Of a stretch of DNA of 64,000 nt, positions 39,807 through 49,584 are shown one piece after another. Below the pieces are notes generated by a model. It worked only from the letters and a program-made list of their open reading frames with translations. It was not told the DNA's origin and made no database searches. The stretch is taken from the NCBI RefSeq assembly GCF_035594125.1, contig NC_087183.1, positions 11,792,368 to 11,856,367 of the forward strand. Direction: 5' to 3'. This DNA comes from Scylla paramamosain (lineage: Eukaryota; Arthropoda; Malacostraca; Decapoda; Portunidae). How positions within the stretch are numbered: position 1 is the stretch's first letter; each line of letters begins with the position of its first letter. The position numbers and the translations under genes were made by a program.

Positions 39807-40018
39807 AGGAGGAGGAGGAGGAGGAGGAGGAGGAGGAGGAGGAGGAGGAGGAGGAGGACTAAGAAGAAAAAGGGGAGTAATAGTACGAGGAAAAAAGGAG
39901 GAGAAGGAACGGGAAAGGGGTGGAGGAGGAGGAGGAGGAGGAGGAGGAGGAGAGAGGAGGAGGAGGAGGAGGAGGAGGAGGAGGAGGAGGAGGAGGAGGA
40001 GGAGGAGGAGGAGGAAGG
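39807..40018 (+). repeat. Two (GGA)n tracts
   Basis: GGA at 39807-39857 and 39923-40018 (one GAGA slip), with a purine-rich spacer between them. The poly-Glu, poly-Gly and poly-Ser frames are artefacts. Confidence 0.96.
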
Positions 40019-40755
40019 GGGGGGTATCAGCACAAGGCCCGGGAACTCTGTATGGAGGGATGGAGAGTGGGAATTCAAGTTGCGAAGGAATTCTGTGGGT
40101 GTTTTACGGCTGGAGGGCGATGATGGCCCATTGTCTACGGGTACAGGGGTGAGGGGCTTTTGTTGGCGCGGCTGGAGGTGCGGGGGAGGAGTGGGGGGGG
40201 TATGGTTGCCTTTCCGGGTTACGAGAGGGGTTTGGATCAGCGTTTTTTGTTACTCAAGGAAAGAAAATGGGCGGCTGGCCAATGTATTGTATGTGACGTC
40301 TAAAAACAACTGCAATAACTTGTCCTTAAAAAAATGTATCCGTTAGTGACAGTAGAGGGGGACTCAATTTGAATACACAGCAGGACAGTAACAGAAGCAG
40401 GAGCAGCAGGAGGAAAGGGAGGAGGAGGGAGGTGCGGGAGATTGGATTAAAATGCATGATGTCGGTCGGCGTGGAGTTGGTGTGAGAGTTGGTGTGTTTT
40501 CCTGGGAGGTGCTCGCGGCGACAACTCCTGGCGGGGGAAAAGTGTTTGGCGGGGGAAAGTGTTGCCTCGCTGATTACTTTTCGATCTTTGGGCAGGACAC
40601 CTGAGGGGCGGATCCTGCCATGCGCCGCCCACCACCCGCCGCCCGCAGCTCAGGATGGTGATGCTCGTTTTATTTTGGAGTTTATAAGTGAAAGGCCTCC
40701 CCTGTCTCGCCTCCACCGCCCCCTCCGCCCCTGCGCCGGAGTGATGCAGCGCCTC
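40019..40755. other. GC-rich unique sequence
   Basis: G-rich plus strand. Frames at 40489-40794 (+) and 40447-40716 (-) overlap and neither has a recognisable domain. No gene assigned. Confidence 0.35.
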
Positions 40756-40761
40756 AATAAA
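40756..40761 (+). terminator. Possible plus-strand polyadenylation signal
   Basis: AATAAA within CCTCAATAAAGC. It faces the minus-strand signal at 40829-40834. With no assured plus-strand gene upstream it remains tentative. Confidence 0.25.
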
Positions 40762-40828
40762 GCAACACCACTATGCACCTCGGGAGTGCTTTAAGGAATA
40801 GCTCCACAAACCAGCGGCATACACTCTC

Positions 40829-40834
40829 TTTATT
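40829..40834 (-). terminator. Polyadenylation signal of the 41024-41902 gene
   Basis: The minus strand reads GCCAATAAAGAG, a canonical AATAAA about 190 nt past the stop codon at 41024-41026. This gives a 3' UTR of a little over 200 nt. Confidence 0.55.
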
Positions 40835-41008
40835 GGCAGAACACTGATACATGAGGTACATAAAAATGAAGGAACACCTAAATGTAGTAAAACGTTAGCG
40901 CCACGTGCCCCATTATTGGCGGGATCTATTCATGGTGCCATTTTTAAGTCTTCCACACAACCCGGCGTCTGTGTTGCTTTAAAACCCCAGCCTCCCACTC
41001 ACTCGCAT

Positions 41009-41016
41009 TGACGTCA
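41009..41016. promoter_or_regulatory. Perfect CRE-like palindrome
   Basis: TGACGTCA lies just past the stop codon of the helix-turn-helix gene, in its presumed 3' UTR. One such 8-mer in 64 kb can occur by chance. Confidence 0.2.
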
Positions 41017-41023
41017 TTGTTCT

Positions 41024-41902
41024 TTAAAACCAAAGGTAAACTGAACCTCCACTGAACTTTGAACCTCGTGATGCGTTTCTTCGCCTGCTTCGGTATTTAT
41101 GAAGCACACGACTCAGGGTAAAGCTGAACCACGAGGGCAGGTATTGGTCGCTGTGCAGTGCCCGACGCAGCACCACCACTGCTGACAGTATGTCGTGACG
41201 TGGCGGGAGACTCAGGCTGCTTCTCCCATTCCGCAGCACCCCCGTCCAGGCGTCCTCCATTGGATTCGAGCCCGGGAAGATAGAATCGAACACAAATGTG
41301 AACCACCTGGGCATTGGGTTGTACTCCACCACTTGTTGCAGAGTCATGAGGGCGTTAAAGAGTTCCTGGCGTGAAAGGCTGTGTTCGTCCGGTGCCTTGC
41401 TGAACACTTCGTCAGTGAGGGGCGGCGGCGAGCTGTCATAGGGGGAAATTTCCTTCAGTCTCTCCGTCAGTTTAGAATCCTTGACTGCAGACTTGATATC
41501 TTGCTCATGCACCGCAGGGATCCCAGCCTCTTCTGGCACCAAGCTTACGGGCTCCTTTTTCATATCTTTGTCTTCCTCCTCTCCCTCCAAGCTTGCATTC
41601 ACCCATTTTTCTTTCGCCAAGCTTGCATCGTCTTTTTCCTTTAAGCTCACTTCCACTTCTTCCTCGGAGCTTACGGCCTCTTCTTTCACCTCTAAGTTTG
41701 CGGAAGTTGTCTTAAAGAAATCGAAAGTTATGTCGGACGAAGACGTGCAATTGGTGCGCCTCGCCTCCAGAATGTTGCTGAGCGCTGCCTTGCTGACCCC
41801 GTAGCGATCCGCCAAGGCCCGGGCGCTCATGGCTGCGTGGCCGCTGAACTGGCGGAGAATGTGGCTCTTCTCGTGGTGTGTGAGCTTGTTCCGCGGCGCC
41901 AT
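41024..41902 (-). CDS. Pipsqueak/CENP-B-type helix-turn-helix protein, 292 aa, pogo/Tigger-derived
   Basis: The start ATG (41902) is in a strong context, GCCATGG, and the stop is TAA. Residues 5-47 (NKLTHHEKSHILRQF..ALADRYGVSKAALSNIL) match the N-terminal helix-turn-helix shared by CENP-B, pipsqueak and pogo/Tigger transposases, so DNA binding in the nucleus is likely. Residues 70-120 are acidic (Glu/Lys/Asp-rich, with a repeated ASL(A/E) motif). No second CENP-B domain and no DDE catalytic domain follow. Instead there are two related modules, residues 177-209 and 234-267, each RxxxLxxA..L followed by PxWF(T/S)F, then a basic tail (KYRSRRR). Length is well below a full transposase. A plausible acceptor (CTCTCCAG) at 42003-42010 on the minus strand suggests a 5' UTR intron. 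AATAAA follows at 40829. A Tigger MITE lies about 2.1 kb away. The best reading is a host gene domesticated from a pogo-like transposase; a decayed transposon ORF is the alternative. Confidence 0.8.
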   Translation of the reverse strand: MAPRNKLTHHEKSHILRQFSGHAAMSARALADRYGVSKAALSNILEARRTNCTSSSDITFDFFKTTSANLEVKEEAVSSEEEVEVSLKEKDDASLAKEKWVNASLEGEEEDKDMKKEPVSLVPEEAGIPAVHEQDIKSAVKDSKLTERLKEISPYDSSPPPLTDEVFSKAPDEHSLSRQELFNALMTLQQVVEYNPMPRWFTFVFDSIFPGSNPMEDAWTGVLRNGRSSLSLPPRHDILSAVVVLRRALHSDQYLPSWFSFTLSRVLHKYRSRRRNASRGSKFSGGSVYLWF

Positions 41903-42140
41903 GGCAGGGGAGGCACGGGGGAGGGAGAGACGCCAGCCAGGTCCGCCGTCAGACTATTTGCTACTGCTCCCGCCGCTTTCGTTGCCTCCTAAATTCAGGT
42001 TCCTGGAGAGAATAAGATTTCCAAGTAAGAAAATAAAGGAAGAAAAGTACCCTGGATGGTCAGTGGCCGTGCATGAAGGTTGTGCAGGGACTTTTATTAC
42101 CCTATTCGCTGTTTTACCCGCGTGATTATGTGAGTATAGC

Positions 42141-42141
<1 letters not shown>

Positions 42142-42213
<72 letters not shown>
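42142..42213 (+). repeat. (CA)n microsatellite
   Basis: About 72 bp AC tract, about 240 bp upstream of the helix-turn-helix gene start. Confidence 0.98.
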
Positions 42214-42216
<3 letters not shown>

Positions 42217-42545
42217 AGGAGGAGGAGAGGGTGGGGGGACAGCATCTTCACCTTTTCAAGAGGCAGTTAATCAGGCCTCGGGCAGGTGTGTGTGTCGCCT
42301 CGTTTCACCGCCTCAAAGAACCACTCAATCACTCAGTTCTCCGGGTAAATTAAGTAGTCCATCCACTGAACATGAGAGGACACATTCTTAACAAGTGAAT
42401 GAAATGTTCCCCCAGCATCAACAGGCACACAAACACAGCGTCAAGTACTGTACTGAAGAGTTTCATATTTCTATAGTTTTACACGTTCATGATGTACTAA
42501 TATTAGAGGGAAAGTGCATCGTGTGGGCTTGCAGGTAACTTTTCA
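42214..42545. other. Unique spacer
   Basis: Nothing recognised. Confidence 0.45.
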
Positions 42546-43135
42546 CATCTGACAGGAGGAGAAACTGAGGAGAAACTGAAAGGTGAACTGTTGAAGAGAG
42601 AGAGGTGAAGGGTAGAAAAAGGTTAAAAGGGGAGAGAAGGAAAGATTAAAGAAAAGAAGGAAAGGAAGAAAAATAGGGCAAAAAGAGAAGGGAGGAGAAA
42701 GTAAAAGGTGAACTGTTGAGAAGAGAGAAGCGAAGAAGAGAAGAGGATGAAAAGGGAAGCGAAGGAAAAGGAAACGAAGGAAAGGAAAGAAAACAGAAAA
42801 GATGGGAAAGGAAGAAAATGAAAGGGAAGAGAGAGGGAGAAAAACAGACATGAGTGGGGACGAAGCTCTGTAGAGGGATGAAGGCTATATATTGAAGTAT
42901 GAGACAAAAAAAAAAAAAAACGAGCAGGAGGAGGAGGAAGATGAAGACAAGTAGGAGAAAGATTAGTATTAGAGTAGGAGGCTGAAAAACAAGAATGATT
43001 TAAGAGGGAAATGGTGAAGGGAGAGATAAAAGACATTGGCAAAGGTTGGAATGGAAGTAGTGAGGAAGGGAAGGGACTAAGAATAGAGACAGGGAGAGGC
43101 AGGAGGGAAGAGTAGAGGGTGAGGGTAACAATGCC
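42546..43135 (+). other. Purine-rich stretch with ~125-bp duplication
   Basis: Strong A/G bias on the plus strand. AAAGGTGAACTGTTGA occurs at 42579 and 42704 with similar flanks (GAAGAGAGAAG..GAAAAGG..GAAGGAAAGGAA), a tandem duplication of about 125 bp. The 353-codon minus-strand frame crossing it is an artefact of composition and repeats. Confidence 0.75.
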
Positions 43136-43213
43136 ATGAAGCAACGTTAAGTGTGCGAGGAATGAGAAGGGAAGGGTTTGGGTTTGTTCTGAGTGTGTCA
43201 GTGACCTAGGATG

Positions 43214-43232
43214 ACACACACACACACACACA

Positions 43233-43298
<66 letters not shown>

Positions 43299-43414
43299 AC
43301 CTTTTCCTCTTGTTCTGGTCCACTGTCTCGTAACTCTTTGCTCTGTACTCTCTCCTTTTTCTTCGCTCCCCTCGTTCGCTCTGCTTTCCTCTTTTTTTTT
43401 CTTTTGACCTTTCG

Positions 43415-43499
<85 letters not shown>
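43214..43499 (+). repeat. Compound (AC)n(CT)n, then (CT)n
   Basis: (AC)11 passes into CT at 43235-43298 with a G interruption. A second CT tract lies at 43418-43499. Confidence 0.98.
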
Positions 43500-43502
<3 letters not shown>

Positions 43503-44069
43503 GTTGTCGTTTTTATCGTTTTATTGTCGTTACTGATATTCTTAGTCGTCATTGTAGTCATCAAAGTAATAGAAGCTGTCATCTTATTTTTTTTATCGTT
43601 GTCATCGTTATTGTGGTTGTCGTCGTCGTTGTCGTCGTAAGGCAGCAGATTTTTGGCCTTGCAACAGGAAGCCCTAAATCTCAATCCCCACTGTGATGTT
43701 CAATGTGGACAGTCGGTCTGGAATTTGCAGAAGCAGGACGAGGCAGAGGAGGAGGAGGAGGAGGAGGAGCAGCAGCAGCCGGACCTTCATTACAGAATCC
43801 TGAACTAAACTGAACCTTTGCCGGCCGTGACTGACGACTCCTCATCACCATTCAGCGTCGAGTTCATTTCAGCAAAGGAGTGGCGCTGACGGCTGACGCT
43901 GCCGGGAGGGAGGGAGGGAGAGAAGGCTGTCCGGGGTGTGGCTCGCGAGGATGAAGCTGCGCCGTGTTGTTTAGCCTTCCTTTATTAAATATTTAAGTCA
44001 GGGATTCATATAGCGAGGCAGAAGTACCACTATAAGTAAAACCTCTACAGTTTACGAGTACCTACACTA

Positions 44070-44071
<2 letters not shown>
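43500..44071. other. Anonymous sequence
   Basis: GTC/GTT-rich to 43640, then unique GC-balanced sequence with a short GGA run at 43747-43770. No gene assigned. Confidence 0.4.

Positions 44072-44120
<49 letters not shown>
44072..44120 (+). repeat. (AC)n microsatellite
   Basis: About 49 bp AC tract. Confidence 0.98.
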
Positions 44121-44123
<3 letters not shown>

Positions 44124-44251
44124 ATATACCAGCAATTATAGCGGTGTATTTTACCGTCTTTTTTTATACTGTAGTTCGTTCTCCTAGTGCTGTGGTTCAT
44201 GTATTGTACTGCAGCGAGATCGAAGAGCCTAGTTTAGAAGTAAGGATCTGC

Positions 44252-44640
44252 TGCTGTTTGGAATCCTTTGCAGTTCCTGGTAATCCTTCCCGGTCGTTTT
44301 CATAGATATGTTGCTTATTGAAATCCTTGGAATGCCTTGTAATAACAGTTATAAGGTTCTTGTCTGAGATCATCTTGTAATTTTTTGTAATAGTCATCAT
44401 AGTTCTGCTTAAAATCCATTGCAATTCTTTGGGATATTTTCCTTCATAGGTCTTTTGCCTTTTGAAATCCATTATAATCCCTTTTAGTAAGAGACTTTCG
44501 TGGGTTTGCTTTTTAAAAATACTCCCTTTAAAGTCCTTTGTGATAAAATTTCGTGTTGCTTATTGAAATCTATTGTTATCCGTTCCGGTAGGGGTTCTCC
44601 TGCATCCGTTGCTATTTAAAATCACGGAAAGGCTTTGTGA
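44252..44640 (+). repeat. Decayed tandem repeat, unit about 50 bp, eight copies
   Basis: TGCTTATTGAAATCCATTG-like units start at 44252, 44312, 44361, 44406, 44457, 44507, 44557 and 44610. Each continues into CCYTKGTAAT..TTTCAT. The minus-strand frame at 44197-44472 is open because of the repeat. Confidence 0.85.
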
Positions 44641-44859
44641 TCCCCCCGCAGTAGTAAACGTGTTCATATCTAAGTCATAAAAGCGAGTGTCCATCCCTAT
44701 CACAGTGCCGCAGCTCCGCCTCAGCCTCGGTCGCCGCCAGGACTCGCCCGCTGCTTGTATTCCTTCCTCCACTTTCACACCTCATAAGCCTCGCTACCAA
44801 ATAATGCGGCCGCTGTCAGCTCACTGCACATCCCGCTCCCACTGCCTTGCTCTCACATA
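44641..44859. other. Unique GC-balanced spacer
   Basis: The minus-strand frame at 44560-44778 spans part of the repeat and this spacer. Not convincing as a gene. Confidence 0.35.
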
Positions 44860-44926
44860 CCACCACCACCACCACCACCACCACCACCTTCAGCACTCTC
44901 CTTGCGGAAATATACAGCTCTAGTAA

Positions 44927-45018
<92 letters not shown>
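44860..45018 (+). repeat. (ACC)n and (CT)n microsatellites
   Basis: ACC at 44860-44888 and CT at 44930-45018. Confidence 0.98.
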
Positions 45019-45020
<2 letters not shown>

Positions 45021-45286
45021 AAAAGAAAAATCCGACACTCCATTCTTCTCTCCCTCTCTCCATCCAACCGCCCTCATTCCATCACTCCGTTCTATCCCTG
45101 CCCTCGCATTCCCACTCACTCCCTGGTGGCGGGCGGAGTGCAGTCAGTATATAGCCGAAGTGTGCAGCACGAAATATAGCATCGGTAATAACAGTACCGC
45201 GCTAAGCACTTCCCCGACACGCCTATCATCACCGCCAATTTAATTATCGCTGTTGCTGCTGCTACCGCGTGAAACTGAACACCTAA

Positions 45287-45290
<4 letters not shown>

Positions 45291-45333
<43 letters not shown>
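45291..45333 (+). repeat. (AC)n microsatellite
   Basis: About 43 bp AC tract, ending 6 bp before the donor site of the candidate exon at 45345-45541. Confidence 0.97.
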
Positions 45334-45335
<2 letters not shown>

Positions 45336-45344
45336 AATACTCAC

Positions 45345-45541
45345 CTGGGGATCCTCTTAATCACTCGACAGGTAAAAATTCGCTCGCTCCTTTCCACCAG
45401 AACAGTTTCCTCACAGCCACAGCAGCAGGAACTCTGGCCCTTCTTCTGCCTCGGGGACTCAGTAACGTGCGCATCCAGAAGCTTCAAATCCCTATGTTTC
45501 GAATTCCACGTGTGCTTCAAGGGTTCACGAGACACTAAATA
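45345..45541 (-). CDS. Candidate internal coding exon, 65 codons, Cys-rich
   Basis: On the minus strand a pyrimidine tract (CCCTCCCTCTTAG) ends at 45542. From 45541 a single frame runs 197 nt to CCCCAG|GTGAGT, a perfect consensus donor whose GT is at 45344-45343. The exon starts in phase 0 and ends two bases into a codon. Notable segments are KHRDLKLLDAHVTESPRQKK, SCCCGCEE and RIFTCRVIKRIP. There are no in-frame stops in the exon, while a stop lies just upstream in the presumed intron. GC-balanced codons fit a real exon. The Cys cluster could bind metal or form disulfides; no family recognised. Confidence 0.4.
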
Positions 45542-45545
45542 CTAA

Positions 45546-45991
45546 GAGGGAGGGATTCACACCTGGGTCGCACCTGTTTTAATTACCACGGAGGATAAGC
45601 TGAAGGATTTAGCTTTTTGGTATTCCCTCTGTTCCTTTTCTTTCCCTTCCTAATTGTGTATAAATGGAATGCACCCTCTTCTAACCCTCAAGGATTTTGT
45701 GAAAGGGTATTTTTCTTGACTCTTAAATATTTCGGTGTGTCAAAGTCCTTGGATTGACACTTCTATTGTTTCATGACTGTAAATTTGAGAATTGTTTATT
45801 TTCATATGTTCTTGTGTGTATCACAGCTCTGCAGAAATGTGACACTGGATTTTTTTGGGGGGAGTGGTGGTGTGGCGTAACAGGGAGTCAGATGTATGTG
45901 AGATTCTCTGCATTGTTTTATGTTTGTAAGAAGGCGAGTGTGTTGTGATATTTGAGGAGAGAGATACATTGTGTAAGGCCTCACAGAGCTC

Positions 45992-45993
<2 letters not shown>
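45546..45993. other. Anonymous sequence
   Basis: Unique sequence, presumably intronic if the neighbouring exon is real. Nothing recognised. Confidence 0.4.

Positions 45994-46052
<59 letters not shown>
45994..46052 (+). repeat. (CT)n microsatellite
   Basis: About 58 bp CT tract. Confidence 0.98.
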
Positions 46053-46055
<3 letters not shown>

Positions 46056-47105
46056 CACTACCCAGCACACGGCGTGATCTTTAAGGCCTTATGTTTGAGC
46101 TTCTAACTGGAAATGACAGTCTAATTTACTTCCATGACGCTTGATGTTTGATCTGAGCAAGCTGACGTGGCATTACTGGGGATACAAGTCCGGTCATTAC
46201 TAAGTTTCAAGTGTGAGCGTTTCATGACACTTTGCATCGCCAGTGTCTTTCATAGTTACACTCTGGATTATGTTCCTTTCTGTTCAAGTTATGCGAGTTA
46301 CTCTTTTCATAATTATAGTCTGTTCATTTGTGAGTTTGCACATGGCTGTTTTGTTAAGTTGAAGGGGAAGTCAGAGTATTAACCGTTTCACTGCCTGACA
46401 AATGCTTTCATACATCCACCTATGAGTTTTTAGACACATGTGCTACAGTCTCTTTAATAGTTCTGTAACGTAGAAAAGACAAAATTTGCCTTTATACGCT
46501 TTTTTTTCTTTCCATAACCATGCAAACAACTTTTATAGAACTCTGAATGTTAACAAAGGAAGACCATAACAGAGTCAGTCTTAAAATTTCAGGAGTTTTC
46601 ATCGCGTATTCACTGAGTCATTACCTTAAGCCATCAGGTAATATATGTATCTTTATTGACAACAATATATCAAGCTCGAAATAAAAACAAAAATTTTCGT
46701 CCAACATAGAATTAAACAAGCGCTCTCTAATAGGTACAGGACGAAACGAGCATTAGACAAGTATAACAAAACAGCGCCTGACGGAGCGTGGACGGGCGCT
46801 CAGACAAGAATACCTGGAGGCACCTGTGGCATTGTATGAAACGAGGGCAAAGATCAAGGAAAAAACGCAGGAGGAGCACAGACGCGGGTCATTAGCACAG
46901 AGGTTAATTAGGGTTTTTAAAGGCGAGGAGTGAAAGATGTTATAGCCGCTGCTTGTTTGTTTACTGCCTTGTTTAGCTGGCCCGGGTTTTGTGAGCGTGT
47001 GCGTAGCTTTCCCTTGTGCATTTCGTCTGTTCCTCCACTTTGTTTTGCATCGCATTGTTTTCCTTCTCCTTGTTTATTTCAGGCAGTGCTTCTCCCTTTT
47101 GTACT
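46053..47105. other. Unique sequence with one dispersed-repeat monomer
   Basis: A single monomer at about 46378-46500 (AACCGTTTCACTGCC..AGTTCTGTAACGTAG..AAAGACAAAATTT) belongs to the family tandemly repeated at 51.6 kb. A minus-strand AATAAA lies at about 46650. The minus frame at 46753-47055 is weak. Confidence 0.45.
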
Positions 47106-47369
47106 ATGATGTGTGTTGCCTTTGTGCTGCTCTCGCTTGTTTTGCATGACTGCCTGCCGCCTGTACTGCCTGCACCTCGCCTCGCCGCTGATTCGCGCTG
47201 TTTTTACTCTCAACTTCAGCGCTTTGGACTCAAGGTGACCCGGTTAAGACACGTATTTGCTCAAGTGGGGCGGAAGGCAAGGGGGGTGGAGGGCGTAGTG
47301 ACACGGTATAGAATTAGGAGGAGGAAGACGAACGACGTGTATTTCCGCTCATTTCCCCAGAGCACTTAA
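47106..47369 (+). CDS. Candidate secreted peptide ORF, 87 aa
   Basis: ATG at 47106 (context ACTATGATG) opens a hydrophobic leader (CVAFVLLSLVLHDC) that resembles a signal peptide. A Pro-rich turn and a basic region follow (RFGLKVTRLRHVFAQVGRKA, then YRIRRRKTNDVYFR), ending in TAA. Length and Arg/Lys dibasic sites would suit a small secreted peptide. Only three Cys are present. No family recognised. A (GGA)n tract begins six bases after the stop. Confidence 0.25.
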   Translation: MMCVAFVLLSLVLHDCLPPVLPAPRLAADSRCFYSQLQRFGLKVTRLRHVFAQVGRKARGVEGVVTRYRIRRRKTNDVYFRSFPQST

Positions 47370-47374
47370 CCCTG

Positions 47375-47425
47375 GAGGAAGAGGAGGAGGAGGAGGAGGA
47401 GGAGGAGGAGGAGGAGGAGGAGGAG
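47375..47425 (+). repeat. (GGA)n followed by AGC units
   Basis: About 50 bp of GGA, then short CAGCAG runs. Confidence 0.96.
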
Positions 47426-47563
47426 CAGCACCAGCAGCAGCAGCAAGAGGGAAGGACAGATATGGACAAGGAAACTTTTCTTGCACTAAACAAGTCAAAG
47501 AAAACCGCTTTGTTTCAGAGGCAGAGGCAAGAAGCAACTTAGTTCATGGTTGGTTAGGCGTTT

Positions 47564-47565
<2 letters not shown>

Positions 47566-47655
<90 letters not shown>
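47566..47655 (+). repeat. (GA)n microsatellite
   Basis: About 89 bp GA tract. Confidence 0.98.
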
Positions 47656-47658
<3 letters not shown>

Positions 47659-47788
47659 GTGAATGGGTGAGGAAAAAGACCAAAGTTTTGCTGGTATCGT
47701 ATATCTGGTCAACTTGAGAGGGGGAGAAAAATATGATTACAAATGGACCCGAGGAGCGAGATGGGTCGCAGCGCACTAAGTAAAATGG

Positions 47789-47789
<1 letters not shown>

Positions 47790-47869
<80 letters not shown>

Positions 47870-48004
47870 ATTTATCGCGTCAATCGAAACACTGGAAATT
47901 CGGTGGACAAGATGCGGGAGAAGAGAAAATTGAACACACTCACCGCGATTACCTGCAGCTTGGGCGAGGAGGAGGAGGAGGAGGAGGAGGAGGAGGAGGA
48001 GGAA
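47790..48004 (+). repeat. (GA)n and (GGA)n microsatellites
   Basis: GA at 47790-47865 and GGA at 47966-48004, with a 100-bp unique spacer. Confidence 0.97.
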
Positions 48005-48105
48005 GAGAGCAATGTCCTCGAAGTGTGTATCCATTCCTCCACCGACACACACCCACCAAGAAACAAAAGTAAAAAAAAAAAAAAAATCTACTAGTTAAGA
48101 TTAAA

Positions 48106-49560
48106 TAAGTCTTTTTCTTTTCCTTCTTCCTCTTCCTCTTCTCCTTCTTCTTCTCCTCCTCCTTCTCCTTCTCCTTCTCCTTCTCCTTCTCCTCCTTCTC
48201 CTTCTCCTTCTCCTTCTCCTTCTTCTCCTCCTTCTCCTTCTCCTTCTCCTTCTCCTTCTCCTTCTCCTTCTCCTCCTCCTCCTCCTCCTCCTCCTCCTCT
48301 TCCTCACCTGGGGACTGTAACCTGTGTTTCTCTTCGTGTCTCGACCCACCTGTTTCATCCTTTCTTCCTCCTCTTTTCCTTACTTATTCTCCTTCTCTTT
48401 CACTTATTCCTCTTTGTCTCTATCCTTTAATCCTATTTATTCGGTGTTTCTTTTCTGCCTGCTTTATTTCTTTTTCCCTGTGTTCTCTTTCTCCTTGTCT
48501 TTATCCCTCTCTGTCTTATGTGTTCTTTATTTCTTTCCTCTATCTTTTATTTCCCCCCTCTCACCTCGTTTCTTCTTATCTCCCTTGCTTCGTTCCTCCC
48601 ATTCTTTCCTACCTTCCTCATCTTCACCTTCCATTTTCTTTAGTCTCTCTTTTGTTCTTTATTTCTTTCTTTCTTCCTTTACCTCTTTTCTTCCTCTCCT
48701 TTATATGCTTATCCGCTTCACTCCCTTATTCGCTTTTCGTTTTCCTTCATCCCATTCTTATCTCCTTTTCTATCTTCCTTTCTTCCACTATATCCTCTTT
48801 ATTTTCGTCCTTCCTTCCTTCATCTCCTTATCTTCTTTACTCTTTTCCTCCCTTTGTTCGTATCTCTTTTTCTTCCTCCTCTTTCCTTATTTTCTTCTCT
48901 ACCATTTCCTTCTCCCTATAGCAGCTTTTCCTTCTTTTTTCCTCTTCTTATTCTTTTCTCTTCTCATTGTTTGCTCTTTTCTTTTCCCCTCCTCCTTTTG
49001 TTGCTCCTCCCCTCCTTTTCTTCCCTCATTCTTCGCTTTTTTCTTTTTGTTTCCTTTTCCTACAGTATCCTTCTCCTTTCTTTCCCTTTCCTCATCTTTT
49101 CCCTTCCCTTCTCTATTCTCCATCCTTTCCCTATTTTCTTTCCTTTTCCTTCCTTTCTTATCTTTCTATTCTGTTTTCATCTCTTTCATCCTCCTATTCC
49201 CCATCCTGGCTGATCTCCTCTCCTTCTCCTTTTCCTCTCCTTGTCTTCATCCTCCCTCCCTTTCTCTTCTGTTTCATCTCCTGTTTTTACTTCTTCCTTC
49301 GCTCCTCCTCCTTTTTTTTCTCTCCTTCTTTTCATCCTCCGTCCCTTTACCTTCTGTTTCATTTCCCTTTTTGACCTGTTGCTTTTCTCATTTTTCTTTC
49401 CTTTTCTACATCCTTCTTTCCTTTCCTTTCCGTTTCATTCCCCTCCTTGACCTCCTCCTTCATTCATCCTTTTCCTTTCCTTCTTTTCATCCTCCCTCCC
49501 TTTCCTTTCTGTTTCATTCTCTATCCCGACCTCTTCCTCCTCCTCCTCCTCTTTCTGCTA
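48106..49560 (+). other. 1.45-kb polypyrimidine stretch
   Basis: Almost all plus-strand bases are C or T. The first 195 bp are (CTCCTT)n hexanucleotide (48115-48300). The 420-codon plus-strand frame and the poly-Arg minus-strand frame exist only because CT-rich DNA lacks stops. Such tracts can form triplex (H-) DNA. Confidence 0.85.
49246..49535 (+). repeat. Minisatellite within the polypyrimidine stretch, unit about 80 bp
   Basis: CATCCTCCCTCCCTTTC..TTCTGTTTCAT..TTTTTGACCT recurs at 49246, 49334, about 49410 and 49488. Confidence 0.75.
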
Positions 49561-49584
49561 TGCTGTCCTGTCTCTCTTCCCTGT

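Noticed and set aside
41255..41285. tRNA-like B box (GGATTCGAGCCC)
   Set aside because: Lies inside the helix-turn-helix coding frame, with no A box at a suitable distance.
42623..43684. 353-codon minus-strand open frame
   Set aside because: It crosses two dinucleotide tracts (Arg-Glu repeats) and a purine-rich block. Composition artefact.
43731..43808. Short frame QKQDEAEEEE..PDLHYRILN as a terminal exon
   Set aside because: The acidic part is a (GGA)n run and the upstream acceptor has a weak pyrimidine tract. An ATTAAA follows at about 43985, but evidence is too thin.
48101..48358. Poly-Arg minus-strand frame
   Set aside because: Translation of a (CTCCTT)n hexanucleotide repeat.
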